The notes under the pieces: model-generated
Told to the model about the DNA's origin: nothing
Databases searched by the model: none
Seen by the model: only the letters and a program-made list of their open reading frames with translations
Assembly: GCA_023415545.1 (NCBI GenBank)
Contig: JAEZKJ010000177.1
Location: 57,575-121,574, forward strand
Direction: 5' to 3'
From: Bacteroidota bacterium
GTDB taxonomy: Bacteria > Bacteroidota > Bacteroidia > Bacteroidales > Bacteroidaceae
Length of the DNA stretch: 64,000 bases
Position numbers and translations under genes: made by a program
In this document: piece after piece, positions 9,396 to 19,273 of the stretch
How positions within the stretch are numbered: position 1 is the stretch's first letter
How the letters are laid out: each line of letters opens with the position of its first letter

Positions 9396-11036
9396 ATGAT
9401 TTCAGTTGATGGATTAGCTGTAGAGTTTGGCGGAACCACACTATTTAGTGATATATCTTTTCAGATAAACGAGAAAGACCGTATAGCACTTATGGGAAAA
9501 AATGGTGCAGGAAAGTCTACATTACTTAAAATTTTAGCGGGTGTTCGACAACCTACTCGTGGCAAAGTAACAACACCAAAGGATTGTGTAGTTGCTTATC
9601 TTCCTCAGCACCTTATGACAGAAGATGGAAGAACGGTTTTTGAAGAGACTTCACAAGCTTTCGCTCATCTAAAAGAGATGGAAGATGAGATTAATGCATT
9701 AAACAAAGAACTTGAGACTAGAACAGATTATGAGAGTGATTCATATATGGCTCTTATTGAGAAAGTCTCTACTATGAGCGAAAAGTTCTATGCTATCGAT
9801 CTAACGCATTTTGAAGAGGATGTTGAAAAGACTCTTCTTGGACTTGGTTTTGAAAGAGAGGATTTTCAAAAACAGACAAGTCAGTTCAGTGGTGGTTGGA
9901 GAATGAGAATCGAACTTGCTAAGTTACTACTTCAAAAACCTGATGTTATCCTTTTGGATGAGCCTACAAATCATCTTGATATTGAGTCGATACAATGGCT
10001 TGAAGAATTCCTTATAAATAATGGTAAAGCAGTAGTGTTAATAAGCCATGACCGTAAGTTCGTTGATAGAATAACTACTCGTACTATTGAGGTTACAATG
10101 GGACGTATTTATGATTACAAGGTAAATTACTCACAGTACCTTGTTCTACGTAAAGAGCGTCGTGAACAGCAACAGAAACAGTACGAGGATCAACAGAAGA
10201 TGATTCAAGAGACTAAAGATTTTATTGAACGATTTAAAGGTACATATAGTAAAACTCTTCAAGTTCAGAGCCGTGTAAAGATGCTCGAGAAACTACAAAT
10301 CATAGAGGTTGATGAAGAGGATACTTCTGCTCTTCGTCTTAAATTCCCTCCTTCGCCACGTAGTGGCAGCTATCCTGTCATTATGGATAGAGTGGGTAAA
10401 AGCTATGATGATCATGTTGTTTTTAAAGATGCATCTCTAACTATAGAGAGAGGTGATAAAGTTGCTTTTGTTGGAAGAAACGGTGAGGGTAAGTCTACGC
10501 TTGTGAAATGTATAATGAACGAGATTGACCATGAAGGTACTCTTACTTTAGGACATAATGTGCAGATAGGATATTTTGCACAGAATCAAGCATCACTTCT
10601 TGATGAGAATTTAACTGTATTCCAAACAATCGATGATGTTGCAAAAGGGGATATTCGTAATAAGATACGCGATTTGCTTGGAGCATTTATGTTTGGTGGC
10701 CCTGAGGAATCGATGAAGAAGGTTAAAGTGTTATCGGGAGGAGAACGTACACGTCTTGCTATGATAAAACTACTTTTAGAACCGGTGAATCTTCTTATTC
10801 TCGATGAGCCAACAAATCACTTGGATCTTAAAACAAAAGATATTTTGAAACAGGCTCTTATTGATTTTGATGGAACACTAATTGTAGTTTCCCATGATCG
10901 TGATTTCCTTGACGGACTTGTTACTAAAGTATATGAGTTCGGAAATAAAAAGGTTAAAGAACATCTGTGTGGAATTTATGAGTTCCTTGAGACAAAGAAG
11001 ATGGAGTCATTGTCTGAATTAGAGGCAAAGAAATAA
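9396..11036 (+). CDS. ABC-F family ATPase (translation factor type)
   Basis: Soluble 546-aa protein with two ABC ATPase cassettes and no membrane segment. Cassette 1 has Walker A GKNGAGKST (near residue 35), signature FSGGWRMRIELAKLL and Walker B VILLDEPTNHLD; cassette 2 has GRNGEGKST, LSGGERTRLAMIKLL and LLILDEPTNHLD. A charged linker of about 80 residues (near 240-320) matches the P-site tRNA interaction motif region of ABC-F proteins, which act at the ribosomal E site. Several ABC-F branches are housekeeping and a few give antibiotic resistance; sequence alone does not separate them, but the context suggests housekeeping. Stands alone between two terminators. Confidence 0.92.
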   Translation: MISVDGLAVEFGGTTLFSDISFQINEKDRIALMGKNGAGKSTLLKILAGVRQPTRGKVTTPKDCVVAYLPQHLMTEDGRTVFEETSQAFAHLKEMEDEINALNKELETRTDYESDSYMALIEKVSTMSEKFYAIDLTHFEEDVEKTLLGLGFEREDFQKQTSQFSGGWRMRIELAKLLLQKPDVILLDEPTNHLDIESIQWLEEFLINNGKAVVLISHDRKFVDRITTRTIEVTMGRIYDYKVNYSQYLVLRKERREQQQKQYEDQQKMIQETKDFIERFKGTYSKTLQVQSRVKMLEKLQIIEVDEEDTSALRLKFPPSPRSGSYPVIMDRVGKSYDDHVVFKDASLTIERGDKVAFVGRNGEGKSTLVKCIMNEIDHEGTLTLGHNVQIGYFAQNQASLLDENLTVFQTIDDVAKGDIRNKIRDLLGAFMFGGPEESMKKVKVLSGGERTRLAMIKLLLEPVNLLILDEPTNHLDLKTKDILKQALIDFDGTLIVVSHDRDFLDGLVTKVYEFGNKKVKEHLCGIYEFLETKKMESLSELEAKK

Positions 11037-11044
11037 TAAATAAA

Positions 11045-11092
11045 AAAGCTGTGTTAGTTGAGTTACAAATAATCTCACTAACACAGCTTTTC
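11045..11092. terminator. Bidirectional terminator between convergent genes
   Basis: AAGCTGTGTTAGT pairs with ACTAACACAGCTT (imperfectly extended inward by TGAG/CTCA), with A-rich sequence before and T-rich sequence after. It separates the plus-strand ABC-F gene from the minus-strand DUF2264 gene. Confidence 0.85.
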
Positions 11093-11119
11093 TTTTAATA
11101 AGTCTATATTATAAAGTAA

Positions 11120-13120
11120 TTAAAAATTTATCTCCTTTACTATACCATTATTAAGGATAACTTTAACATTATTCTTATCAGCAGAAACCTCAATAGACTT
11201 TACAGGGGTAAGTTCCTTTTTAGTGAAGCTGCCATCTTTTTTCCAGAGTTGTAGAGTGACATAAATTTCACTATTTTCAATTTTATCTGAAGCCATTATT
11301 AAAGCAGCTTCATCAGAAACAGGATGAATACCTTTAGTGCGTACTGTATATACTTTTTCCCATCCTGTAATAGGGATCATGGCTAATTCATGTTTACCAT
11401 TCGATAATATAAGTGCACTTTTTCCATTTACATTTCGTTTATACTCCTTGAACTCCTTTTTCAATTTTGGTAAAGAGTAGTGTCCTAAAGAAATTTCTGT
11501 TGGAGTAGAAACGGTAACTTTATCTACTCTAAGTATACCATCAGGTAAAGAGATGTCAGCTAATTGGTATTTCACATTTTCGTCGCTCTCTAATACTGCG
11601 TCACGTCTATATATATCATTTTCAAAACTTTTAAATGTATAAAGTCGCAATACTTCCCATACAGATTTTTTATTCAATGTTCCATAGTTCATAGATATTT
11701 CACCATTTTCACCATCGGCCATCCATGGGAATTCAGTGTTATATGCAAGTTTATTGTAGTTTTCCGAGCTACGGAATTTTTGCCAATCCTTTGCTACAGT
11801 TTCATGACACCAAGAACGCATCTCCGAACTTCCTGAATTAGGATAGTTTGTTATAAGTAGATTTGTTGCCGGTTGAAATTTGTGATAAACATTATTCTTT
11901 TTCAATTCTTTTTCCCAAGGGCCATTATTTTCGATAGCCGACCAATATTTTGAATCCTCAGGGAACATTAACCCAAGAAAGGCTTTTCCGCACCAATATA
12001 CACTACCACGACAACTATATATTTGAACTACTGGAGCAAAAGGTCCATAGAATCCCATTGTAGGAACATTATCCATTAAGAATTCAGGATGTTCCATAAA
12101 TTGTAATAGTGTAGAAGATGCAATTCTACGCATCCATCCATAATTAACATTTTCACTGTTGTCATATTCTAAAAGTGGAAGTGCTGATACAGAAGCAAAG
12201 CGGTAGCAACAACTTCTTCCCCACATATTCATCTTTCCATCAGCAGCAAACATGTATGGGTAGTTATCTACTAAATCGTGTTGGTAGTTGAGGAATTGTT
12301 TTGCTAATTCAGGAAATTGCTTTTTACCAAACATCTCTGCCCAAAAAGGTCCATATGTTTGATATGCCCACATACTGTAATAATCATAAGCAGGAGCATC
12401 GTTATACCAACCTTCACCTCTATAACGTTTCAATAGTTCAGTAAGATTTTTCTCTAAATATTCATCATTTACTTTATACCCTTGCTCTTTTAAAAAGCTC
12501 AAGATAAATACGTTAAAAAATCTCCAATTAGAACCTATAGTAGGACCTTCACCATAACTTAGCATAGTAGCAGCCAATTTATCTTTTTGCTCTTTTGATA
12601 AAGGTTTCCAAAGAACATCTGGAGCTACTTGCATGGAAATACATAATGATCCCAATTCTAATAAAGTTTGGCTAGGACCTCCCTTACGGTGAGGGATAAA
12701 ACTTTTACTATCCGGATTTGTAAGTTGAACTAATTGATGTAGATAATAATCGGCAACCTTTATGCCATTTAAGGTTAAATTTGGATTATCCTTTAATAGG
12801 GGAGCAGCTACAAAAAGCGTACGAGCTAAACCTTCCAGTTTAGCAACTCTTTTATCATTTTCACCCCTTGGATATGTTTTATCCAACTGTTTGGGAAAAT
12901 CCATCTGGTCATCCAAATTGTTTATATAGCTAAATGCACCATTTAGCAGATATTCAGCAGCCTGGATCCAATGTTTTCTTGTCATACCGGTGTATGGACT
13001 TTTTTTGAAATCCGGATTTTCTACTACAAATACTTTTTCATTAATTACCTGTTTTACTTTAGCTTGTGAAAAAAGAAAACCACATAGAGTTAAGCTTAAC
13101 AATAAAATTTTATTTCTCAT
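11120..13120 (-). CDS. Secreted DUF2264-family protein, probable glycan-active enzyme
   Basis: Exported protein of 666 aa: signal peptide (about 1-20, LCGFLFSQA), then an alpha/alpha-barrel-like domain typical of DUF2264 (about 35-400; [59 protein letters not shown]) and a beta-rich C-terminal region (about 400-666). To my knowledge some DUF2264 proteins are classed as glycoside hydrolase family 154, with beta-glucuronidase activity on arabinogalactan; that assignment is family knowledge, not visible here. No SusCD pair or other CAZyme is adjacent. It lies 76 bp downstream of rfbB on the same strand, but a hairpin between them probably stops most rfbB transcripts. Confidence 0.82.
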   Translation of the reverse strand: MRNKILLLSLTLCGFLFSQAKVKQVINEKVFVVENPDFKKSPYTGMTRKHWIQAAEYLLNGAFSYINNLDDQMDFPKQLDKTYPRGENDKRVAKLEGLARTLFVAAPLLKDNPNLTLNGIKVADYYLHQLVQLTNPDSKSFIPHRKGGPSQTLLELGSLCISMQVAPDVLWKPLSKEQKDKLAATMLSYGEGPTIGSNWRFFNVFILSFLKEQGYKVNDEYLEKNLTELLKRYRGEGWYNDAPAYDYYSMWAYQTYGPFWAEMFGKKQFPELAKQFLNYQHDLVDNYPYMFAADGKMNMWGRSCCYRFASVSALPLLEYDNSENVNYGWMRRIASSTLLQFMEHPEFLMDNVPTMGFYGPFAPVVQIYSCRGSVYWCGKAFLGLMFPEDSKYWSAIENNGPWEKELKKNNVYHKFQPATNLLITNYPNSGSSEMRSWCHETVAKDWQKFRSSENYNKLAYNTEFPWMADGENGEISMNYGTLNKKSVWEVLRLYTFKSFENDIYRRDAVLESDENVKYQLADISLPDGILRVDKVTVSTPTEISLGHYSLPKLKKEFKEYKRNVNGKSALILSNGKHELAMIPITGWEKVYTVRTKGIHPVSDEAALIMASDKIENSEIYVTLQLWKKDGSFTKKELTPVKSIEVSADKNNVKVILNNGIVKEINF

Positions 13121-13135
13121 TTTAGTGATAATTAA

Positions 13136-13163
13136 AAGAGCCTGTGTGTGGACGCAGACTCTT
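13136..13163 (-). terminator. Probable terminator after rfbB
   Basis: AAGAGCCTGTGT and ACGCAGACTCTT form an imperfect 12-bp stem (one G-U, one mismatch) with a 4-nt loop and a short T-run on the minus strand. It lies between rfbB and the DUF2264 gene and may allow partial read-through. Confidence 0.6.
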
Positions 13164-13196
13164 CTTTTTTAATGTTAATATATTAAATAAATATCT

Positions 13197-14336
13197 TTAT
13201 CTTTTGTTATACATGTTTTCGTAATAGTTTTGGTAATCACCACTTGTAACATCTTCTACCCACTTTTGGTTATCCAGATACCAATATATTGTTTTTAAAA
13301 TACCATCTTTAAAGTTTGTTTCCGGATACCATCCTAACTCTTTAGTTATTTTTGTAGGATCAATGGCATATCTTTGGTCATGCCCTAATCTATCTTTTAC
13401 AAAAGTTATCAAGTCGTTGTTAATCCAATCTATTTTTATCTCACCATTATCATCATACTCTTTTTTCTTTAATATCTCACGATATTTAGGCTCATTTTTC
13501 ATTATTTCATGTATAGTAGAGATGGTGAGTTTTACTATTTCAATATTTTGCTCTTCATTATGGCCACCTACATTATAAACCTCTCCATCTGTTCCATTGT
13601 TAAGAACCATGTCTATGGCTTTACAATGATCCTCAACATATAACCAGTCGCGTACATTTGTTCCATCACCATAAACAGGAAGTCGTTTACCCTCTAAAAT
13701 ATTTTTAATAATAAGAGGAATCAACTTTTCGGGGAAATGATATGGACCATAGTTATTTGAACATCTTGTAATAGTCACAGGCATCATATATGTATCATGA
13801 TAAGCCAAAACTATTAAATCGGCTGAGGCTTTCGAAGCACTATAAGGACTATGTGGGTTTATAGGTGTATCTTCGGTGAAAAAGCCTTCCATTCCTAAAC
13901 TTCCATAAACCTCATCGGTAGAAACTTGATGAAATCTCACATTATTTCTCCACGTAGGATACCCATCTTTATTTTTACCTGTTACCCAAGCTCTTTTAGC
14001 ACATTCCAGAAGATTTTGAGTACCTAAAATATTTGTTTGTAGGAAGAGTTGTGGATTTTCTATGCTTCTATCAACATGACTTTCAGCAGCGAAGTTTATA
14101 ACACAATCGAATTTATATTCACCAAACAATCTATCTACAAGTGCTGAATCCCTAATATCACCTTTAACAAAAAAGCAACGTTCATTATCAATGTCTGAAG
14201 AAATTGTTTTTAAATTTCCAGCATAGGTGAGCAAATCTAAAACTACAACCTTAATATCATCATGCTTTTTTAAAATAAATTTTAAAAAGTTAGCTCCAAT
14301 AAATCCAGCAGCTCCTGTTATTAGATATGTTTTCAT
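13197..14336 (-). CDS. rfbB: dTDP-glucose 4,6-dehydratase
   Basis: Extended short-chain dehydrogenase (379 aa) converting dTDP-D-glucose to dTDP-4-keto-6-deoxy-D-glucose, the second step of dTDP-L-rhamnose and related sugar synthesis. Visible are the N-terminal NAD-binding motif GAAGFIGANF (residues about 7-16), the active-site TDE of STDEVYGS (about residue 140), the catalytic YxxxK in YSASK (about 170), and the RfbB-type segments NFAAESHVDRSIE, TRCSNNYGPYHFPEKLIPL and DGTNVRDWLYVEDH. It is slightly longer than many RfbB proteins because of an insert near 275-320. The rfbA, rfbC and rfbD partners are not in the window, so the gene is separated from any cell-surface sugar cluster visible here. 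Confidence 0.95.
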   Translation of the reverse strand: MKTYLITGAAGFIGANFLKFILKKHDDIKVVVLDLLTYAGNLKTISSDIDNERCFFVKGDIRDSALVDRLFGEYKFDCVINFAAESHVDRSIENPQLFLQTNILGTQNLLECAKRAWVTGKNKDGYPTWRNNVRFHQVSTDEVYGSLGMEGFFTEDTPINPHSPYSASKASADLIVLAYHDTYMMPVTITRCSNNYGPYHFPEKLIPLIIKNILEGKRLPVYGDGTNVRDWLYVEDHCKAIDMVLNNGTDGEVYNVGGHNEEQNIEIVKLTISTIHEIMKNEPKYREILKKKEYDDNGEIKIDWINNDLITFVKDRLGHDQRYAIDPTKITKELGWYPETNFKDGILKTIYWYLDNQKWVEDVTSGDYQNYYENMYNKR

Positions 14337-14415
14337 TATAAATTATTTTTATGCAAAGTTCGTATTATTTTAATAAAAAACAAATTATTGTAAAAGTTGA
14401 CTTAATAGTTCATCA

Positions 14416-14919
14416 CTACTTTATTATGTTGTCAGCAAGTTCTATCACTTCCAAATCTTTAAATGTATCATTGTCAATAGTGAATCTCACTAATGTTCTA
14501 ACTTTATGAAATCCGTAAATACCAGCCGCTCCAGGGTTAATGTGGAGCATATTTAGCGTCTTATCATATTTGACTTTCATAATATGTGAATGTCCACTAA
14601 TAAAAAGTTTTGGTGGTTTTACAAGTAGCGAACCTTTAATTGATGGATCATAGTTTCCTGGGTATCCTCCAATATGTTTAATAAGTACATCTACCTTTTC
14701 AATATTAAAACGATTAACTAGTGGAAATTGTTTTCTTATTTCTTGTCCATCAATATTTCCATATACGGCCCTTAATGGCTTGATATTGGCTAATTTTTCT
14801 GCAACTTCTATTGAACCGATGTCTCCTGCATGCCAAATTTCATCACAATTCTCGAAATATTTTTTATATCTCTCATCCCAATAGGAGTGCGTATCAGATA
14901 ATAGACCAATTCTTTTCAT
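14416..14919 (-). CDS. YfcE/MJ0936-type metallophosphoesterase
   Basis: Small cytoplasmic calcineurin-like phosphoesterase (167 aa). The dinuclear metal-site motifs appear in order: DTHSYWD (residue 9 onward), GDIGS (about 32-36), GNIDG (about 55-59), a lone H (KHIGGYPG, about 86) and GHSH (about 110-113). Family members hydrolyse phosphodiesters such as bis-p-nitrophenyl phosphate in vitro; the physiological substrate is unknown. It is divergently transcribed from ppk1, and the two -7 elements lie almost back to back in a 56-bp gap. Confidence 0.9.
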   Translation of the reverse strand: MKRIGLLSDTHSYWDERYKKYFENCDEIWHAGDIGSIEVAEKLANIKPLRAVYGNIDGQEIRKQFPLVNRFNIEKVDVLIKHIGGYPGNYDPSIKGSLLVKPPKLFISGHSHIMKVKYDKTLNMLHINPGAAGIYGFHKVRTLVRFTIDNDTFKDLEVIELADNIIK

Positions 14920-14937
14920 CTTTTTTGCTTTTTATTG

Positions 14938-14945
14938 CAAAGATA
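14938..14945 (-). promoter_or_regulatory. -7 element for the phosphoesterase gene
   Basis: Minus-strand TATCTTTG, 19 bp upstream of the ATG at 14919 and 2 bp from the divergent ppk1 element. Confidence 0.6.
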
Positions 14946-14947
14946 TC

Positions 14948-14955
14948 TATATTTG
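14948..14955 (+). promoter_or_regulatory. -7 element for ppk1
   Basis: TATATTTG fits TAnnTTTG and lies 20 bp upstream of the ppk1 ATG at 14976. Predicted transcription starts near 14962, leaving a very short leader. Confidence 0.6.
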
Positions 14956-14975
14956 GATAAAACGTATTGAATAAG

Positions 14976-17042
14976 ATGGAAAACAGTTTTCAATATTTTA
15001 ATAGAGACATAAGCTGGCTTTCGTTCAATTATAGAGTCCTACTTGAAGCTGATGATGACTCTCTTCCTGTTTATGAAAGACTTAACTTTATATCTATATA
15101 TAGTTCCAACCTTGAGGAATTTTATAAGATTAGGGTAGCAGAGCTTAAAGCAGCTGCTTCGGGTGGTGTTTGTAATAGCATGACTCAAGAAGAAGCTCAT
15201 CAACTTATTCATGATATTACCAGGATAGTAAATGTCCAAATGGAAGATCGTATACGTATATATGAGCAAAAACTTATTCCTGCACTAAAGAAAAATCATA
15301 TCATTTTCTGTCAAAGTATGAATGAGGTTAAAGATTTTCATACTGAATATATCACTAACTTCTTTCGTGAAGAGATTTTTCCATATATACAGCCTGTACT
15401 TGTGTCGAAAGGTAAGATAAAAAGTTTTTTGCGTGATAATCGACTATATCTATCTACAAGAGTAAGAAATAGAGAGAGTGGAGAATTTGAGTATTTTATG
15501 ATGAAACTTCCATATAGTAAAGTACCACGATTTATTGAACTTCCTAAATATATGGATAATTACTACATCATATTTATGGAAGACATAATAAAGGCTAACA
15601 TAGCTCTAATGTTTCCGGGATATGAAGTGGATAGCAGTTATTGTTGTAAAATTTCGCGAGATGCCGATATCTTTGTTGATGATGCTTATAGTACAAAAGG
15701 TATTGTAGAGCAACTTAAAAAGAAAGTCAGCAAACGTAAAATCGGTGCAGTATCCAGATTTGTGTACGATAGGCAAATGCCTAAGGACTACCTTGATTAT
15801 ATTGTTGAGGCTTTCAATATCAGTGATGATGATTTAGTACCTGGCGATAAACATCTAAATCTTGAAGATCTTTGTCATCTGCCTAATCCATTGAAAGATA
15901 AATTATCATATTGTAAGCCAAAACCTATAACATTGTCATATTTAAATGAAAAGAATGCAATGTTTAGGTATATACGAAAACGCGATTTAGTCCTACATTA
16001 CCCATATCACTCTTTCGATCATTTTATCCATTTCCTATATGAAGCAGTACAAGATCCTCTGTGCAAAGAAATAATGATAACTCAGTATCGTGTAGCTGAA
16101 AACTCAGAAGTAATCAATACTCTTATAGCTGCTGCTCAAAGTGGCAAAAATGTAACCGTTTTTGTTGAACTAAAGGCTCGTTTTGATGAGGAAAATAATC
16201 TGGCTACTGCCGAGATGATGGAGAAAGCTGGAATTAACATTATATATAGCATTCCGGGCTTAAAGGTTCATGCTAAAGTTGCATTGGCTCTTAGATATAA
16301 TAATAAGGGTTATAGAATTAGAAGTTACGCTTATGTAAGTACAGGTAATTTTAATGAGAAGACTGCAACTCTTTATTCTGATGTTGGACTTTTTACTTGT
16401 AATGAAAGTATAGTAGAGGATTTACACAATCTTTTTAGAGTTTTAAAGCAAGAGGCTGATAATCCTAATTTTAAGAGGTTACTCGTCACTCGTTTTAACC
16501 TCATGAATGAATTGAAAAAACTTATAGATTTTGAAATTAAGGAAGCAAAAAGAGGAAATGAAGCAAGAATTGTATTAAAAATGAATGCTTTGCAGGATCC
16601 TATTATGATTGATGAACTTTATAAAGCTAGTTTGGCAGGGGTGAAGATTGATCTAATTATAAGGGGTATATGCTGCTTAATTCCTAATCAACAATATAGT
16701 AAGAATATAAAAATAACTCGAATAGTAGATATGTTCCTGGAACATGCAAGGGTATGGTACTTTTATCATTCAGGTAAGGAGAAGATATATTTGGGCTCTC
16801 CTGACTGGATGCGAAGAAATCTTTATAGAAGGATAGAGGTGGTTACACCTGTACTTGATGAATCATTGAAGAGTGAGATTAAAGATTTACTAAATATTCA
16901 GTTGAAAGATAATTGTAAGGCTTGTTGGGTTGATGAAAATCTTAAAAATGTTTTTAAGAAAGGGAAAAATGAACCTCTTTATAGAGCTCAAGTAGATATT
17001 TATGATTATCTAAAAAATAGATATGAAGAGTATAAAAATTAA
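14976..17042 (+). CDS. ppk1: Polyphosphate kinase 1
   Basis: Reversible synthesis of inorganic polyphosphate from ATP. The 688-aa protein shows the PPK1 architecture: N-terminal helical domain (FNRDISWLSFNYRVL at the start), middle head domain (about 110-310), and two C-terminal phospholipase-D-like domains. The autophosphorylated histidine lies in GLKVHAKVAL (His432) and the second active-site histidine in FLEHARVWYF (His590); GSPDWMRRNLYRRIE is also conserved. The frame extends three codons up to a TTG at 14967, but the ATG at 14976 gives the usual N-terminus. It is divergent from a phosphoesterase gene, and its terminator begins within the stop codon. Confidence 0.97.
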   Translation: MENSFQYFNRDISWLSFNYRVLLEADDDSLPVYERLNFISIYSSNLEEFYKIRVAELKAAASGGVCNSMTQEEAHQLIHDITRIVNVQMEDRIRIYEQKLIPALKKNHIIFCQSMNEVKDFHTEYITNFFREEIFPYIQPVLVSKGKIKSFLRDNRLYLSTRVRNRESGEFEYFMMKLPYSKVPRFIELPKYMDNYYIIFMEDIIKANIALMFPGYEVDSSYCCKISRDADIFVDDAYSTKGIVEQLKKKVSKRKIGAVSRFVYDRQMPKDYLDYIVEAFNISDDDLVPGDKHLNLEDLCHLPNPLKDKLSYCKPKPITLSYLNEKNAMFRYIRKRDLVLHYPYHSFDHFIHFLYEAVQDPLCKEIMITQYRVAENSEVINTLIAAAQSGKNVTVFVELKARFDEENNLATAEMMEKAGINIIYSIPGLKVHAKVALALRYNNKGYRIRSYAYVSTGNFNEKTATLYSDVGLFTCNESIVEDLHNLFRVLKQEADNPNFKRLLVTRFNLMNELKKLIDFEIKEAKRGNEARIVLKMNALQDPIMIDELYKASLAGVKIDLIIRGICCLIPNQQYSKNIKITRIVDMFLEHARVWYFYHSGKEKIYLGSPDWMRRNLYRRIEVVTPVLDESLKSEIKDLLNIQLKDNCKACWVDENLKNVFKKGKNEPLYRAQVDIYDYLKNRYEEYKN

Positions 17043-17068
17043 GCCCCATTATTTATAATGAGGCTTAA
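17039..17068. terminator. Terminator overlapping the ppk1 stop codon
   Basis: A 14-bp stem with one mismatch (TTAAGCCCCATTAT / ATAATGAGGCTTAA), 2-nt gap, T-runs on both strands. Serves ppk1 (plus) and probably the convergent cytidylate-kinase-like gene (minus). Confidence 0.85.
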
Positions 17069-17091
17069 TTTTTATAGTAATATTTAGATTA

Positions 17092-17724
17092 TTAAATACC
17101 AATCTTTAGTTTTACAAACTCTTTTAAATACTCTACTGTTCCGTCAATTCCCAAAACTGATGAGTCAATACAAAGATGATAACTTGCTGCAGCTCCCCAA
17201 GTTTTATAACTGAAATAATTATAATAAGCAGCTCTTTTTCTATCTCCTTTATCAATCATTTCTAAAGCTACTTCTTTTGAAACATTTTTAGTTTCCATAA
17301 TTCTTTTACATCTAATCTCCTCAGGAGCTGAAATAAACAGATTTACACATCGAGGATGATCTCGAAGAACATAATCAGCACATCTACCAACAAACAGAGC
17401 CGATTCCTTCTCGGCTATATGATGAATAACATCACTTTGTATCTTGAAAAGTGATTCATTACTCAAACAATTTCCTATTGGGGCTACACCATCACTATAA
17501 AAAGGGAATCGAGTACCAAATATACCTCCAATAATATTTTGGGTTGTATGCTCATCAGCCTTTTCAAAGAATTCCTGGCAAAGTCCACTCTCCTGAGCTG
17601 CTAATGTAAGAAGTTCTTTGTCAAAACAGTTAATACCTAATTCAGTAGCAAGCTTTACTGCAATCTCTTTTCCGCCGCTTCCTAGCTGACGTCCAAGATT
17701 TATAACATATTTATCATTCGTCAT
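17092..17724 (-). CDS. Cytidylate kinase-like family protein
   Basis: Cytoplasmic 210-aa P-loop protein of the cytidylate-kinase-like (AAA_26 type) family. The N-terminus INLGRQLGSGGKEIAVKLATEL holds the nucleotide-binding loop, followed by FDKELLTLAA and later FVGRCADYVLRDHPRCVNLFISAPEEIRCKRI, resembling the NMP-kinase core with a lid region. These proteins differ from the main Cmk (about 225 aa); their substrate is not established, and nucleoside monophosphate phosphorylation is inferred from fold. A -7 element (TATATTTG) lies in the 42-bp gap upstream, so it is probably transcribed separately from the MATE gene that precedes it. Confidence 0.82.
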   Translation of the reverse strand: MTNDKYVINLGRQLGSGGKEIAVKLATELGINCFDKELLTLAAQESGLCQEFFEKADEHTTQNIIGGIFGTRFPFYSDGVAPIGNCLSNESLFKIQSDVIHHIAEKESALFVGRCADYVLRDHPRCVNLFISAPEEIRCKRIMETKNVSKEVALEMIDKGDRKRAAYYNYFSYKTWGAAASYHLCIDSSVLGIDGTVEYLKEFVKLKIGI

Positions 17725-17754
17725 AGTGATTGAGAACTAAGTTTATCTTTTAAA

Positions 17755-17762
17755 CAAATATA
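17755..17762 (-). promoter_or_regulatory. -7 element for the cytidylate-kinase-like gene
   Basis: Minus-strand TATATTTG, 31 bp upstream of the ATG at 17724, within the short gap after the MATE gene. Confidence 0.5.
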
Positions 17763-17766
17763 TTGT

Positions 17767-19134
17767 TTATAATGATTTATTCTGCTGAGATTTATATTTA
17801 AATTTTTTAAACTGTTGAATAAGCATAATTGCAGCAATAATACTCGACAGTAAATCTGAAAGAGGCATACTAAACCATATACCATCTACACCAAACCACA
17901 TTGGTAAAAATATTAACGAAGGTAATAAAATTATTAATTGGCGAGTCAGAGATAAAAATATTGCTTTTGATGCCAATCCAATACTTTGAAAAAAGTTTGA
18001 AGCAACCATTTGAAATCCTATGATAGGGAAGAAAAGTACTACAATTCTAAACCCTTCGGCGGCCATTTCTATAAGTTTTTTGTCATTAGTAAATAGTGAA
18101 GCTACCATTTCAGGGGCAAACATACCTATTAAGAATCCAATTGATGTTATGGCTGTAGCACAATATATTGTTTTTCTTAAAACTTCATTCACTCTACCAT
18201 AATGTTCGGCACCATAATTATACCCTGCTATAGGTTGCATTCCCTGATTTAATCCCATAACAATCATTACGAAGATGAATATTATTCTATTAACAATACC
18301 ATAGGCACCAATAGCATAATCACCATCATACCTTTTAAGACTATTATTCATTAATATCACAATCAAACAGGCCGCAATATTCATTAAAAATGGTGATAAA
18401 CCAACAGATATAATGGCTTTAACTATATAGCTTTTTAGTTTATAAGTACCTTTTTTGAAATGAATAAGCTCCTTTTTATTGGAAAATATTTTGATTTGCC
18501 ATAATAGTGATATTATTTGTGATGTTACTGTAGCTGTAGCAGCTCCACGTATTCCCCAATCAAATAAATATATAAAGATAGGAGCAAGTATAGTGTTTAT
18601 TATCACAGTGTTGATTGTGGCATACATAGCTGTTTTAGGATGCCCAGAAGCCCTTAAAACTGCATTCATTCCAAAGTACATATGTGTAACAACATTACCT
18701 AACAGAATTATTTGCATAAAGTCACGAGCATATGGAATTGTGTTATCACTTGCTCCGAAGAAGTATAGGATGGGATCAAGGAATATCAGTGCAAATATAC
18801 TTATGACTACACCCATAATTACATTTAGTGATATAACGTTTCCAAGTACATTCTGTGCTGTTTTGTAATCTCTTTGTCCTAACCGTACAGATATCATTGT
18901 TGCAGCTCCCACACCAACAAGTGCTCCAAAAGCTGTAGTTATATTCATAAGCGGAAAAGTGACAGCAAGCCCTGATATAGCCATAGAGCCAACACCTTTA
19001 CCTATGAATATACTGTCAATCATGTTGTAAAGAGAGGATGCTGTCATCGCAATAATCGCTGGAAGGGAATATTGTAGAAGTAATTTACTGATAGGTTTTG
19101 TACCTAAAATGGTAAGATCTTTTTTTGTATTCAT
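17767..19134 (-). CDS. MATE family multidrug/metabolite efflux protein
   Basis: Inner-membrane antiporter of 455 aa with about 12 hydrophobic segments in two six-helix halves. Family features include KPISKLLLQYSLPAIIAMTASSLYNMIDSIFIGKGVG at the start, LGVGAATMISVRLGQRD-like sequence in the first half (ALVGVGAATMISVRLG), and GLNQGMQPIAGYNYGAEHYGRV in the second, which is typical of the MepA/DinF-like MATE branch. Export of cationic drugs or metabolites driven by Na+ or H+ is family knowledge; the substrate is unknown. No regulator is adjacent. A -7 element (TAACTTTG) lies 26 bp upstream, divergent from the S8 protease promoter. Confidence 0.92.
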   Translation of the reverse strand: MNTKKDLTILGTKPISKLLLQYSLPAIIAMTASSLYNMIDSIFIGKGVGSMAISGLAVTFPLMNITTAFGALVGVGAATMISVRLGQRDYKTAQNVLGNVISLNVIMGVVISIFALIFLDPILYFFGASDNTIPYARDFMQIILLGNVVTHMYFGMNAVLRASGHPKTAMYATINTVIINTILAPIFIYLFDWGIRGAATATVTSQIISLLWQIKIFSNKKELIHFKKGTYKLKSYIVKAIISVGLSPFLMNIAACLIVILMNNSLKRYDGDYAIGAYGIVNRIIFIFVMIVMGLNQGMQPIAGYNYGAEHYGRVNEVLRKTIYCATAITSIGFLIGMFAPEMVASLFTNDKKLIEMAAEGFRIVVLFFPIIGFQMVASNFFQSIGLASKAIFLSLTRQLIILLPSLIFLPMWFGVDGIWFSMPLSDLLSSIIAAIMLIQQFKKFKYKSQQNKSL

Positions 19135-19159
19135 ATTGTTTGGATGTACTTTTGGAGTG

Positions 19160-19167
19160 CAAAGTTA
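19160..19167 (-). promoter_or_regulatory. -7 element for the MATE gene
   Basis: Minus-strand TAACTTTG, 26 bp upstream of the ATG at 19134. Confidence 0.5.
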
Positions 19168-19242
19168 CTTATATTTTCGCTATTTGGTAAACTATTCTTC
19201 TACTATCGTTATTATATCTTTTCAACTGATTTCTTTAATTAG

Positions 19243-19250
19243 TATATTTG
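19243..19250 (+). promoter_or_regulatory. -7 element for the S8 protease operon
   Basis: TATATTTG, 24 bp upstream of the ATG at 19274; it may also drive xseA and xseB. Confidence 0.55.
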
Positions 19251-19273
19251 ACTTTATTTTTGAATAACTTTTT

